A stretch of DNA of 64,000 nt from Actinospineispora eucalypti (GTDB lineage Bacteria; Actinomycetota; Actinomycetes; Mycobacteriales; Pseudonocardiaceae), in contig JACHMT010000001.1 in assembly GCA_014208095.1 (NCBI GenBank), forward strand, positions 3,241,863 through 3,305,862, in the 5' to 3' direction. This document shows positions 28,612 through 37,429 of this stretch, one piece after another (within the stretch, counting starts at the first letter, position 1; every line of letters starts with the position of its first letter). The translations under genes and the position numbers were made by a program. Under the pieces are notes generated by a model. That model did not search any database, was not told the DNA's origin, and worked only from the letters and a program-made list of their open reading frames with translations.

Positions 28612-29925
28612 ATGACGGTGACCCACCAACCCGGCACGGCGGAGGCGCAGATCGCCGAGGGGCGGCTGCCCACGACCCGGCCGGCACCACCGGCGGACCT
28701 GCTGGCGAAGGACCGCTACCTGTCCCGGGAGTTCCTGCTCGCCGAGCTGACCCGGATGTGGTCGCGGGTGTGGCAGATCGCCTGCATGGACGCGGACATC
28801 CCGAACGTCGGTGACTACCACGAGTACCGGATCGGCCGGGAGTCCGTGCTGGTGGTCCGGGTCGCGGAGGACCAGGTCAAGGCGTACCACAACGCCTGCC
28901 AGCACCGGGGCCGCCCGCTCAAGCAGGGCAGTGGGAGCGCCGGTCAGCTGCGCTGCCCCTACCACGGGTGGACCTGGCGGCTGGACGGCTCGCTGGCCGC
29001 CGTGCCCGAACGCCAGGAGTTCTGCCCGTTCGCCGACCGGGACGTGGCCCTGTCCGAGGTCAGGGTGGACCGCTGGGAGCAGTTCATCTTCGTCAACCTG
29101 GACCCGCACGCCGGCCCGCTGGCCGACTACCTCGGTGACCTCCCCCGCCGGCTGGCCCCGTACCGGCTGTCCCGGCAGTACCGGTGGTGGTCGCGCTCCA
29201 CCGTCGTGCCGGTGAACTGGAAGATCGCGCTGGACGCCTTCCAGGAGGACTACCACGCGCGCTACATCCACCCGGAGACCGTCAGCTTCGCCGACTACAC
29301 GCAGAACCCGATCGAGCTGATCGGCGACCACTCCATGCTGGCCGCCCGGTTCGGCATGCCGGACCGGCTGCTGGAGCAGGCCCCGGACATGGAGGAGACG
29401 CTGGACGCGATGCAGTGGACCTTCGACGCGTTCGGCGAGGACACCGCGCTGATCACCGCGCTGCGTCAGATGGACCTGCCGGACGGCACCCCACTGCGCG
29501 AGGTGCTCGTCCCGCTGATCAAGGCGGGCATGGCTCAGGCCGGCATCGACGTGACCGGGCTGTCCGACACCCAGCTGGTGGACGACTACGAGTGGTTCAT
29601 CTTCCCGAACATCCAGATCCACACCCTGTCCTTTGGCTCGTGGATGTTCCGGATGCGCCCGAACGGCCTCGACCCGGAGTCGATGATCTTCGACATGTGG
29701 TACCTGCACAGGGTCCCCGAGGATGTCGAGCCGCCGCCGCACGCACAGAACGTGCACGTGGAGCCGGGCGGTTCCTGCGGCGCGGTGATGGACCAGGACT
29801 TCGACAACATCGTGGTGCAGCAGCAGGGCCTGCACTCGACGGGCTTCCGGGGTTTCCGGCTGAGCGCGATGGAGGCACGGATCGTGCACATGAACGAGAC
29901 TCTCGACCGCTATCTGGCGGGCTGA
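28612..29925 (+). CDS. Rieske-type aromatic-ring-hydroxylating oxygenase, alpha subunit
   Basis: ATG with GGAGG eight bases upstream; 437 residues. The Rieske cluster ligands are Cys96-x-His98 in NACQHRGRPL and Cys115-x2-His118 in CPYHGWTW. The mononuclear iron site is NWKIALDAFQEDYHARYIHP (His215, His220; Glu212 at the bridging-acid position, as in several families). No beta subunit follows, so it is an alpha-only oxygenase like KshA or carnitine-type enzymes. Electrons probably come from the ferredoxin at 43535 or an outside reductase. Confidence 0.9.
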   Translation: MTVTHQPGTAEAQIAEGRLPTTRPAPPADLLAKDRYLSREFLLAELTRMWSRVWQIACMDADIPNVGDYHEYRIGRESVLVVRVAEDQVKAYHNACQHRGRPLKQGSGSAGQLRCPYHGWTWRLDGSLAAVPERQEFCPFADRDVALSEVRVDRWEQFIFVNLDPHAGPLADYLGDLPRRLAPYRLSRQYRWWSRSTVVPVNWKIALDAFQEDYHARYIHPETVSFADYTQNPIELIGDHSMLAARFGMPDRLLEQAPDMEETLDAMQWTFDAFGEDTALITALRQMDLPDGTPLREVLVPLIKAGMAQAGIDVTGLSDTQLVDDYEWFIFPNIQIHTLSFGSWMFRMRPNGLDPESMIFDMWYLHRVPEDVEPPPHAQNVHVEPGGSCGAVMDQDFDNIVVQQQGLHSTGFRGFRLSAMEARIVHMNETLDRYLAG

Positions 29926-29928
29926 ACG

Positions 29929-31281
29929 ATGACCCTGAACGGACTACCGATGGCGGTGATCGGCAGCGGCCCAGCCGGACTGGGTGCCGCCTGGCGGCTC
30001 CGCGAGGCCGGCCACCCGGTGACGGTGTTCGAGCGAAACGGGCAGCTCGGCGGGCGCATGCGCACCGTGCGGCGAGACGGCTTCCAGGTGGAGGACGGTC
30101 CCAGCCAGATCGCCGGCAGCTACACCCGGTTCGTCCAGATCATGCGCGAGTCCGGGCTCGGTGACCAGCTCATCCCCGCGTCCACCGTGCTGGCCATGCT
30201 GGACTCCGGCGGCACCCAGCACAACTTCGCGGTGCAGCGCATCCACCTGGACATGCTCAAGACCCGGCTGATCGGCCTGCGCGACAAGCTGGACCTGGCC
30301 AAGATCACCGTCGACGTGCTCCGGTACCGCAATCGGCTGGACGTGGAGGACCTGTCCAAGCTGCCCGAGCTGGACGGGATGTCCGCCGAGCAGTACGGCC
30401 GGCGGCGCTTCGGCGACGGTGTCTACGACAACTTCGTCGACCCGGTGATTCGCGGTTTCGTCGGCACCGCGCCGAGCACCGTGGCCGCCGCCGACCTGGT
30501 GTGGGTGTTCGCCACGTTCATGAAGCTGCAGCGCTACCACGCCATCCGCGACGGCATGCAGGCCTACGCCGAGCAGCTGGGCCGCTTCTTCGACACCCGG
30601 TGCAACGCCGAGGTCACCGCGGTGGACGAGCGGGCCGACGAGGTGGAGGTGAGCTGGCGCGACGCCGAAGGTGGCCAACACAGCCAGTCCTTCGCGGGTG
30701 TCGTGGTGGCGACCCTGCCCAAGGGCGCCGCCAAGATCCACAACGGGCTGGACGCCTGGCGCCGCGACTTCCTGGCCACCAAGGTCGACAACGCCACCAT
30801 CGTGCAGGCGCACGTCGCACTGGACTCGCCGCCCGCGTCGTCGGCCTCGATGGTCTACTCCACCGAGGTCTCCAACCAGACCAAGGTTCTCGCGGTCAAC
30901 CTCGAGCACAACAAGGCGCCCGGCCGGGTCCCCGAGGGCAAGGCGATCGCCACCATCTTCGGCTCCAACGACTGGAGCAAGCGCGTGCTCGAGGAGGAGG
31001 ACGACGACCTGCTGGTCAAGGAGCTGATCGACGCCGCCGAGCCCATGGTGCCCGGCATCGGCGACGGCGTGCGGTTCACCCAGCTCACCCGGTGGCCCTA
31101 TTCATGGGCGAAGAGCTATCCGGGCTACTGGTCCGGTATGCGGGAGTTCAACCGCCTCAGCGCCCAGAACGACCGGCTGGTCCGGCTGGCCGGCGATTAC
31201 TTCTGCGTGACCAGCCTGAACGTGGCCACCGCCTCCGGTGAACGGGCGGCCCGCCAGCTGATCGACGTCCGCGAACGCTGA
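29929..31281 (+). CDS. FAD-dependent oxidoreductase (amine-oxidase/PPO-like)
   Basis: 450 residues, starting three bases after the Rieske gene. The N-terminal dinucleotide motif VIGSGPAGLGAAWRLREAG with FERNGQLGGRMRT and the C-terminal RLAGDYFCVTSLNVATASGE mark the flavin amine-oxidase/protoporphyrinogen-oxidase/phytoene-desaturase superfamily. It probably oxidises or desaturates the imported compound. The exact reaction is not visible. Second gene of the Rieske operon. Confidence 0.82.
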   Translation: MTLNGLPMAVIGSGPAGLGAAWRLREAGHPVTVFERNGQLGGRMRTVRRDGFQVEDGPSQIAGSYTRFVQIMRESGLGDQLIPASTVLAMLDSGGTQHNFAVQRIHLDMLKTRLIGLRDKLDLAKITVDVLRYRNRLDVEDLSKLPELDGMSAEQYGRRRFGDGVYDNFVDPVIRGFVGTAPSTVAAADLVWVFATFMKLQRYHAIRDGMQAYAEQLGRFFDTRCNAEVTAVDERADEVEVSWRDAEGGQHSQSFAGVVVATLPKGAAKIHNGLDAWRRDFLATKVDNATIVQAHVALDSPPASSASMVYSTEVSNQTKVLAVNLEHNKAPGRVPEGKAIATIFGSNDWSKRVLEEEDDDLLVKELIDAAEPMVPGIGDGVRFTQLTRWPYSWAKSYPGYWSGMREFNRLSAQNDRLVRLAGDYFCVTSLNVATASGERAARQLIDVRER

Positions 31282-31296
31282 GACGGGAGGGTCAAC

Positions 31297-31524
31297 GTGG
31301 CGGAACTGGTGGTACCCCGGCTCGGGGTGAGCGTGACCACCGTGACCATCGTCGAGTGGTTGGCCGAGGACGGCGCGTCCGTCCTGGCCGGCGATCCGGT
31401 GCTCACCGTGGCCACCGACAAGACCGAGGTCGAGATCGAGGCGGTCGCCGACGGCGTGCTGCGCCACGGTGCGGAGCCGGAGTCCGACCACCCGGTGGGC
31501 GCGGTGATCGGCGCTATCGATTAG
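31297..31524 (+). CDS. Stand-alone lipoyl (biotinyl/lipoyl attachment) domain protein
   Basis: 75 residues, GTG after GGGAGG. It is one lipoyl domain: LGVSVTTVTIVEWLAEDGAS, then VLTVATDKTEVEIEAVADG, with Lys in the DKTE turn as the lipoylated residue. No peripheral-subunit-binding or acyltransferase domain follows. It would be the swinging arm for the E1 alpha/beta pair at 22.6-24.6 kb. A strong terminator follows directly. Confidence 0.88.
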   Translation: MAELVVPRLGVSVTTVTIVEWLAEDGASVLAGDPVLTVATDKTEVEIEAVADGVLRHGAEPESDHPVGAVIGAID

Positions 31525-31540
31525 CGCCCGCCGCACGTAG

Positions 31541-31574
31541 ACGCCGAAGTGGCCCCGGCCCGCTTCGGCGTTTT
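31541..31574 (+). terminator. Rho-independent terminator
   Basis: A nine-base perfect stem (ACGCCGAAG / CTTCGGCGT) with a 13-base loop, ending in TTTT, 17 bases after the lipoyl gene stop. It closes the Rieske-FAD-lipoyl operon before the mce promoter. Confidence 0.85.
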
Positions 31575-31662
31575 CATGATCCGAAGTATCGCACCTCTCG
31601 CCGGACTTTCCGAAGATCCCATTCCGGGTGAGCGGGAAATATTTTCCCACAGCTCGTAACTT

Positions 31663-31681
31663 AAGCGACTGCTGGTCGTTA
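31663..31681. promoter_or_regulatory. Island operator copy F
   Basis: AGCGAC-TGCTG-GTCGTT with A on both sides, 72 bases upstream of the first yrbE gene; it governs the whole yrbE-mce-mmpL operon. Confidence 0.75.
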
Positions 31682-31753
31682 ACTGATCGAACAGGGCGAA
31701 TTGACTCGTCTTTACCGAGTGGCCTGAAAAGATTTACATTCGGGGGAGGTTCA

Positions 31754-32608
31754 ATGATGAACACGCAATATGCCCCGGCCCGGGTGGTGCGCCGCCGGAA
31801 TCAGGGGCCGGCGCTTGTCGCGGCCGTTCCGCCGCCGGTTCTGCACCCGATCGCCGAGGCCGGAGCGATGGCGCAACTGGGCTGCGCGGTGATCTGGAGC
31901 GCGGTGCGCCGGCCGGTCGGCTACTGGCGCGCGGTGCTCGACGAGGTCTACTGGGTGCTCAAACTGTGCTGGTTTCCGCTGGTGCTGGCGGTGTCCTCGT
32001 TCGGCATGATGGTGGCGATCCTGGGGCTCAACTTCACCACCCTGCTCGGCGCCAACAACCGCTACGGGCAGTACTTCTTCATCGTCAACATCCGCGAGTT
32101 CTCCCCGTGGATCAACTCCATGGTGGTCGCCGGCATCGTGGGTGCCGCGCTCACCGCCGACCTCGGCGCCCGCAAGGTGCGCGAGGAGTTGGACGCGCTG
32201 GAGATCCTCGGCGTCGACTCGCTGCGCGAGCTGGTGCTACCCAGGGTGCTCGCCGCGATCGTGATGACCTGCCTGTTCGGTGTGGTGTCCATCCTGATCG
32301 GCATCGTCACCGGCCTGACCGGGTCGGTGCTGATCGGCAAGGTGCCCGCCGGGGAGTACCTGGCCACCCTGTTCGCCAACCTGACCACCGTCGAGCTGTG
32401 GACCTCGCTGCTGAAGAGCGCACTGTTCGGCCTGATCATCGGGGTGGTCTGCTCCTACAAGGGGATCAGCTGCAGCGGCGGCTCCACCGGTGTGGGGCGC
32501 GCGGTGAACCAGGCGGTGGTGATCTCCTTCGCGCTGATCTTCATTGTGGACTTCTTCTTCGTGTCGATCATGCTCGGGCTGGCTCCCGAGCTGCAGACGG
32601 TGCGCTGA
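31754..32608 (+). CDS. yrbEA: YrbE/MlaE-family ABC permease, first copy
   Basis: ATG-ATG pair after GGGGAGGTTC; ~284 residues. It has the MlaE-permease pattern of five or six spans with the conserved cytoplasmic helix REELDALEILGVDSLRELVL and PRVLAAIVMTCLFGVV. YrbE proteins are the membrane core of Mce lipid importers and work with an MceG-type ATPase, which is not in this window. First gene of an eleven-kilobase operon of tightly overlapping genes. Confidence 0.92.
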   Translation: MMNTQYAPARVVRRRNQGPALVAAVPPPVLHPIAEAGAMAQLGCAVIWSAVRRPVGYWRAVLDEVYWVLKLCWFPLVLAVSSFGMMVAILGLNFTTLLGANNRYGQYFFIVNIREFSPWINSMVVAGIVGAALTADLGARKVREELDALEILGVDSLRELVLPRVLAAIVMTCLFGVVSILIGIVTGLTGSVLIGKVPAGEYLATLFANLTTVELWTSLLKSALFGLIIGVVCSYKGISCSGGSTGVGRAVNQAVVISFALIFIVDFFFVSIMLGLAPELQTVR

Positions 32609-32617
32609 GGCCGGCGG

Positions 32618-33439
32618 ATGGCTACCGGACACGCTGAGACCACCCGGTCGGGCCGGCTGGCCGACCGCCCGCTGGCGGCACTGGCCAACGCCGCCGACGT
32701 GGCCAGATTCGGCGGGGAGGCGCTGCGTTCGCTGGGCGGCGCGCGACGTTACGGCTCCGAAGTGCTGCGGCAGACCGGGATCGTCATCCTGTCCAGCGGC
32801 CTGGTGATCTGGCTGATGGAGTTCGTCATCGGCGCGGTCTTCGCGGTGCAGGGCAACTACATCTCCAGCCAGTTCGGTGCCAAGGGTTACGTCGGTGTCT
32901 TCCCGGCACTGGGTGGGCTGCGCGCCACGGCACCGGAGATGTGGGGCTGGATCCTGTCCGCGAAGGTCGGGTGCGGCCTGGTGGCGGAGATCGGCTCGAT
33001 GCGCATCAGCGAGGAGATCGACGCCCTCGAGGTCATGGGTATCCCTCCGAAACCGTACCTGGTGGGCACCCGAATTCTCGCCGCGTGGATTTCCATGCCG
33101 TTCCTGTACCTGGTCGGTCTGGCGCTTTCCCACGTCGGTTCATATCTCGTGATCATTCACATGCTGGAGACGGTTTCGGTGGGCGGTTTCTTCCAGGTTT
33201 TCTGGGCGTTCCAGAGCCCGATCGACCTGGTCTACTCCATGTTCTGGATGATGATTCTGGGCACCCTGATCGTGCTGGTTGCCTGCTACTTCGGGTACAC
33301 CGCGAGCGGCGGTCCGGTCGAGGTCGGACAGAACACCGCCAAGTCAATGGTGGTGAACATGGTGCTGGTCAGCGTGATCGGCATGTTCTGCCAGCAGCTG
33401 TTCTGGGGCGGTTTCCCCAACGCGCCGATCGGGAACTGA
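32618..33439 (+). CDS. yrbEB: YrbE/MlaE-family ABC permease, second copy
   Basis: 273 residues, nine bases after the first permease. The signature reads AEIGSMRISEEIDALEVMGI followed by PPKPYLVGTRILAAWISMPF, with five or six membrane spans. It pairs with the first YrbE to form the hetero-dimeric permease typical of actinobacterial mce operons. Confidence 0.92.
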   Translation: MATGHAETTRSGRLADRPLAALANAADVARFGGEALRSLGGARRYGSEVLRQTGIVILSSGLVIWLMEFVIGAVFAVQGNYISSQFGAKGYVGVFPALGGLRATAPEMWGWILSAKVGCGLVAEIGSMRISEEIDALEVMGIPPKPYLVGTRILAAWISMPFLYLVGLALSHVGSYLVIIHMLETVSVGGFFQVFWAFQSPIDLVYSMFWMMILGTLIVLVACYFGYTASGGPVEVGQNTAKSMVVNMVLVSVIGMFCQQLFWGGFPNAPIGN

Positions 33440-33441
33440 CG

Positions 33442-34686
33442 ATGCCGCGCAAACTCCTCAACTCGGCGACCGTCCTGCTGGTGGCCATGGTGGTCGCGGT
33501 CTGGCTGGTGGTGTTCGTCGGTGGCCGGGGCGGATACACGGTTCGCGTGGTGCTGCCCGAGGCCATCGGGCTCTACCCCGGCAGCCCGATGCAGATCAAT
33601 GGAATGCCCGCCGGTGCCATCGAATCGCTGGTCACCCGGGGGGACAACGCCATCGCCACCGTGGCGGTGGACGCGGCCCACGCGCCGCTTCACGCCGGGA
33701 CCATCACCACGGTGGACTACCGGTCGGTGCTGGGCGAGCGCTACATCAAGATCCAGCCCGGTCCGGCGGGCAACCCGGCGCTCCCCAGCGGCAGCCTGAT
33801 CGAGGCCGGCGCCGCGCAGGTGACCGTGGAGGACCTGCTCGAAGCGTTCGACCCGGCCACCCGGGCCACCGTCCGCTCGCTGCTGCCCGAGCTGGCCCAG
33901 ACGCTGGAGGGCAAGGAGCACGACGTCAATGCCACGGTCCAGCAGGCCGGGCGCACCACCGAGTTGCTCGGCCAGGTGATGGGCGCGGTCGGCCAGGACG
34001 GCCCGGCCATCCGCGAGGTCGTGACCAGCCTGCGCAGGATGGCCGACATACTCGCCGCGCGGCGCGGCGAGCTGTCCGGCTCGCTGGCCAACCTGAGCGC
34101 GGTCACCACCTCGGTGGCGACCAAGCAGCGCCAACTGTCCGGCGCGGTCAGCCAACTGCCGTCCACCCTCCGGGAAGCCAGCCACACCCTCGGCCAGTTC
34201 GGACCGACCGCGGACGCCGTCGTGCCGCTGCTGGACCAGCTGCGACCCGGGGTGGCCCGGCTGCCTTCGGTCGCGGCGAACCTGCGGCCGGTGCTGCACG
34301 ACCTGCGCCCCGCGGTGGCCGACCTGCGACCGCTGCTGGTGGATGGCCGCGAGCTGTTCGGCGCCACACCGGCGTTCTTCGACGCCGGGACCGGGGACGG
34401 CGGCGCGGTGCGGCAACTGGTCACCACGGTGGACCGGTTGGACACGCCGATCGCGTTCCTGCGGCCCTACACCCCGGAGCTGACCGGCTTCTTCACCACT
34501 TGGCGGACGGTGTTCAGCAACTACGACTCGCAGGGCCACTTCGTCCCCGCCTACCTGCGCAACAGCGCCAACTCGGTGCACGGCCCGCCCGCGCCGGTGC
34601 CGGGCAGCGCCAACAACGTGATGCCGCTGCCCGGCTCGATCGTGCACGAGCCGTGGACCGACGCGCACGGGGACGGGATGAACTGA
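33442..34686 (+). CDS. mceA: MCE-family protein (position A)
   Basis: 414 residues. One N-terminal anchor (LLNSATVLLVAMVVAVWLVVF), then the MCE domain (~residues 35-115: RVVLPEAIGLYPGSPMQING, VDYRSVLGERYIKIQPG) and a long helical region that stacks into the periplasmic tube. It binds the lipid substrate outside the cell. Starts two bases after yrbEB. Confidence 0.88.
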   Translation: MPRKLLNSATVLLVAMVVAVWLVVFVGGRGGYTVRVVLPEAIGLYPGSPMQINGMPAGAIESLVTRGDNAIATVAVDAAHAPLHAGTITTVDYRSVLGERYIKIQPGPAGNPALPSGSLIEAGAAQVTVEDLLEAFDPATRATVRSLLPELAQTLEGKEHDVNATVQQAGRTTELLGQVMGAVGQDGPAIREVVTSLRRMADILAARRGELSGSLANLSAVTTSVATKQRQLSGAVSQLPSTLREASHTLGQFGPTADAVVPLLDQLRPGVARLPSVAANLRPVLHDLRPAVADLRPLLVDGRELFGATPAFFDAGTGDGGAVRQLVTTVDRLDTPIAFLRPYTPELTGFFTTWRTVFSNYDSQGHFVPAYLRNSANSVHGPPAPVPGSANNVMPLPGSIVHEPWTDAHGDGMN

Positions 34687-36038
34687 TGCCGACCTTTCGA
34701 AGCACCCTTCGCCGGGCCGTGTTCGTCGGCCTGGTGCTCGCGCTGCTCGCCGGCATCGCGGTGGTGGTCTCGCGGGACCGGCCGCCCCGACCCGCCGTGG
34801 TGGCGATGTTCGCGGACGCCAGCCCGCTGCGGGTGGGCAACACCGTGCGCTCGCACGGCGTCAAGATCGGCCAGATCGGTGAGATCGGCCTGGACCGGGG
34901 CCGTGCTCGGGTCGTGCTCCAACTGGACGAGACGGTCCCGGTGCACACCGACGCGCGGGCCACCATCCGCCCGGTGTCCCTGCTGGGCGAGCGCTACGTC
35001 GACCTGGAGCCGGGCAGCGCCACCGCACCGCTGATGGCCGATGCGGGGGCCATCCCGCTGGAGCACACCGCGTCCTCGGTGGACCTGGACCAGGTGCTCG
35101 ACTCGCTGGACGATCCCACGTCCACCGCGCTGGCCGCCATGGTCACCACCCTGGGCACCGGACTGACCGACAACGGGCAGCGGCTGCGCGACACGCTGGC
35201 CGCCCTCACCCCCGCGCTGCGCGAGACCGACCAGCTGGTGGACGTCCTCAACCAGCAGAACGCCGCGCTGAACCAGCTGATCGACCTGTCCAGCCCGGTC
35301 GCGGCGGCGGTGGCCGGCAGCGACGGCGCCGACCTCGATCGGATGGTGGGGGAGACGCGGCGGACGCTGGGCGCGGTGGCGGACCGGCGCGAACAGCTGA
35401 CCGCGAGCCTGGACCAGCTGCCGGCCAGCCTGGACAAGGCCCGGCGCACCTTCTATACCCTCGGTGGGCTCGCCGGGCAGCTCACCCCGACCCTGCGCTC
35501 TCTGCGTCCGGTCACCGGCGACCTGCGCGACATCGCCGGTGAGTTGCACGGTTTCGCTGATGCCGCCGACCCCGCGGTGTCCTCGCTGCGGCCGGTGCTG
35601 ACCAAGGCCAGGTCCATGCTGGACGCCGTCCGCCCGGTCGCGGCCGACCTGCGGGCCGGCAGCGGCGACCTGCGGCGGGCCAGCTCCGGGCTACGCGCGG
35701 CCGGCGGCGCCCTGGCCGACCAGATGGGCAACGTGCTGTCCTTCCTGACCGGCTGGGCGCTGTGTACCAACGGCTACGACGCGACGGGCCACTACTTCCG
35801 TGCCTACCTGACCATCGACCGCGACACCGCCGGCAAGGTGCTTCCCGACCTGCTGCCCGGTTCCGCCGAGGCCGTGCGACGGCTCGCGCCCCTGGACCGG
35901 CCGCCGGGCACCGGATCGAACAAGATCGGTAAGCCGCCGAAGTCCGGCCCGGGTTCGGGTGGGGAAGGGGACGCCACCGGGCTCACACCCGCTCAGGAGG
36001 GCGACATGTTCAACCAACTGCTCGGGGGTGGCCGGTGA
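34686..36038 (+). CDS. mceB: MCE-family protein (position B)
   Basis: 450 residues, start overlapping the previous stop (TGATG). N-terminal anchor (VFVGLVLALLAGIAVVV), MCE domain (VVAMFADASPLRVGNTVRSH, then SLLGERYVDLEPG), long helical part with repeated Leu/Asp heptads and a Pro/Gly tail. Part of the hetero-hexameric Mce tube. Confidence 0.88.
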   Translation: MPTFRSTLRRAVFVGLVLALLAGIAVVVSRDRPPRPAVVAMFADASPLRVGNTVRSHGVKIGQIGEIGLDRGRARVVLQLDETVPVHTDARATIRPVSLLGERYVDLEPGSATAPLMADAGAIPLEHTASSVDLDQVLDSLDDPTSTALAAMVTTLGTGLTDNGQRLRDTLAALTPALRETDQLVDVLNQQNAALNQLIDLSSPVAAAVAGSDGADLDRMVGETRRTLGAVADRREQLTASLDQLPASLDKARRTFYTLGGLAGQLTPTLRSLRPVTGDLRDIAGELHGFADAADPAVSSLRPVLTKARSMLDAVRPVAADLRAGSGDLRRASSGLRAAGGALADQMGNVLSFLTGWALCTNGYDATGHYFRAYLTIDRDTAGKVLPDLLPGSAEAVRRLAPLDRPPGTGSNKIGKPPKSGPGSGGEGDATGLTPAQEGDMFNQLLGGGR

Positions 36039-37429
36039 GACCGTTGACCACCCGCACCATCCACCGCAACCGCGCCCGCTCGTTCTACGCGGGGCTGGGC
36101 GTGATCGCGGTGACCTCGCTCATCAGCTATATCGCGCTGACCGCGCAGCAGGGCCCGCCGCTGGCGCCACACACTTACCTGGACGTCGCCTTCGACAACG
36201 TCGGCCAGTTGGACACCCAGGCGGACGTGCGGCACAGCAGCGTGCGCATCGGCCAGGTACGGGCCATCCGCTACGAGCCGGGTCGAGCGGTGGTCACCCT
36301 GGCCCTGGACGGGGACCGGCCGGTCTACCGGGACGCACGGGCCGCAATGTGGGACCAGTCCGCGCTCGGCCAGAAGTTCGTGGAACTGGACCCCGGCCAC
36401 CCGTGGGCGGGGCCGCTCGGACAGGGCGAGGAACTGCCGGCTGAGCGGACCGAGTCGGCCACCGACGTCGACGCCCTGCTCGACACGTTCGACGCGCCGA
36501 CCAGGGCGGGCCTCACCGGCAGCGTCCGCGCGCTGGGCCTCGGTGCGGCCGGCCACGGCCCCGGGCTGCGCGAGTTCATCACCAACGGCCCGGACCTTTT
36601 GGCAGACACCGGCCGGGTCAGCGCGGCACTGGCCGACCCGCGCACCGACCTCGGCGGGCTGTTCCGCGCCGGCCAGCGGCTGGCTGCCCAGTTCACCGGT
36701 CGGGAGCGCGAGCTCGGCACGCTGGTCCGGCAGACCAGCGCCACGCTGGCCGCCGTCAACACCGACGACACCCGCCCGCTCGGCGACACGCTCGAGCGTG
36801 TACCTGGCGCGCTGACCGACTTCCAAACCATCCTCGACTCACTGCAGAGCCCGGTGGCGAACGCCGCCGACGTGGTGCGCGTGGTGCGCCCCGGCGCCGG
36901 CGACCTGGGCCGCGCCACGCCCGACGTGCGCGCGCTGCTGCGGGACGCGCCCGCGCCGCTGCGCCGGGTGCCCGGTGTCTCCGAGGACGCCGAACCCGCG
37001 CTGGAAGGCCTGGATTCGGCGTTCCACGACGCCCGCCCGCTGGCTCCCCGGCTGTCCGAGGGCTTCGCGGGACTGCGCGGGTTCCTGGACGGACTCGCCC
37101 CGTACACCCCGGACATCAACCGGTTCTTCACCGACGGACCGGACATCTTCCGGGACGGGGAGGACCCGGCGACGCACTACCTGGCGGTGTCCGCCGGCCC
37201 GGTCAACTCCTCGTTCGTCGGCGACGCCACCCCGTGCGCGATCAACAACTACCCGACGCCGGGTGGCGGCGCGTGGCGGGACCACGCCCTGCCCGGGGTC
37301 GGCCTGCTGTGCACCACCGGCCAGCACAGTGGTCCGTCCCCGGGCAAGGGGCCGGCCTACGGCGCCCTGCCACTGCCGCTCGGCCCGACCGGGCACTCGG
37401 ACAACGACGAGGGGAGGCAGGGCCGGTGA
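36035..37429 (+). CDS. mceC: MCE-family protein (position C)
   Basis: 464 residues, GTG overlapping the mceB stop by four bases. Basic N-terminus (TTRTIHRNRARSFYAGLG), one span, MCE domain (YLDVAFDNVGQLDTQADVRH, then ALGQKFVELDPGHP), helical stalk and a C-terminal domain with two Cys (DATPCAIN and GLLCTTG) that could form a disulphide outside the cell. Confidence 0.87.
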   Translation: MRPLTTRTIHRNRARSFYAGLGVIAVTSLISYIALTAQQGPPLAPHTYLDVAFDNVGQLDTQADVRHSSVRIGQVRAIRYEPGRAVVTLALDGDRPVYRDARAAMWDQSALGQKFVELDPGHPWAGPLGQGEELPAERTESATDVDALLDTFDAPTRAGLTGSVRALGLGAAGHGPGLREFITNGPDLLADTGRVSAALADPRTDLGGLFRAGQRLAAQFTGRERELGTLVRQTSATLAAVNTDDTRPLGDTLERVPGALTDFQTILDSLQSPVANAADVVRVVRPGAGDLGRATPDVRALLRDAPAPLRRVPGVSEDAEPALEGLDSAFHDARPLAPRLSEGFAGLRGFLDGLAPYTPDINRFFTDGPDIFRDGEDPATHYLAVSAGPVNSSFVGDATPCAINNYPTPGGGAWRDHALPGVGLLCTTGQHSGPSPGKGPAYGALPLPLGPTGHSDNDEGRQGR

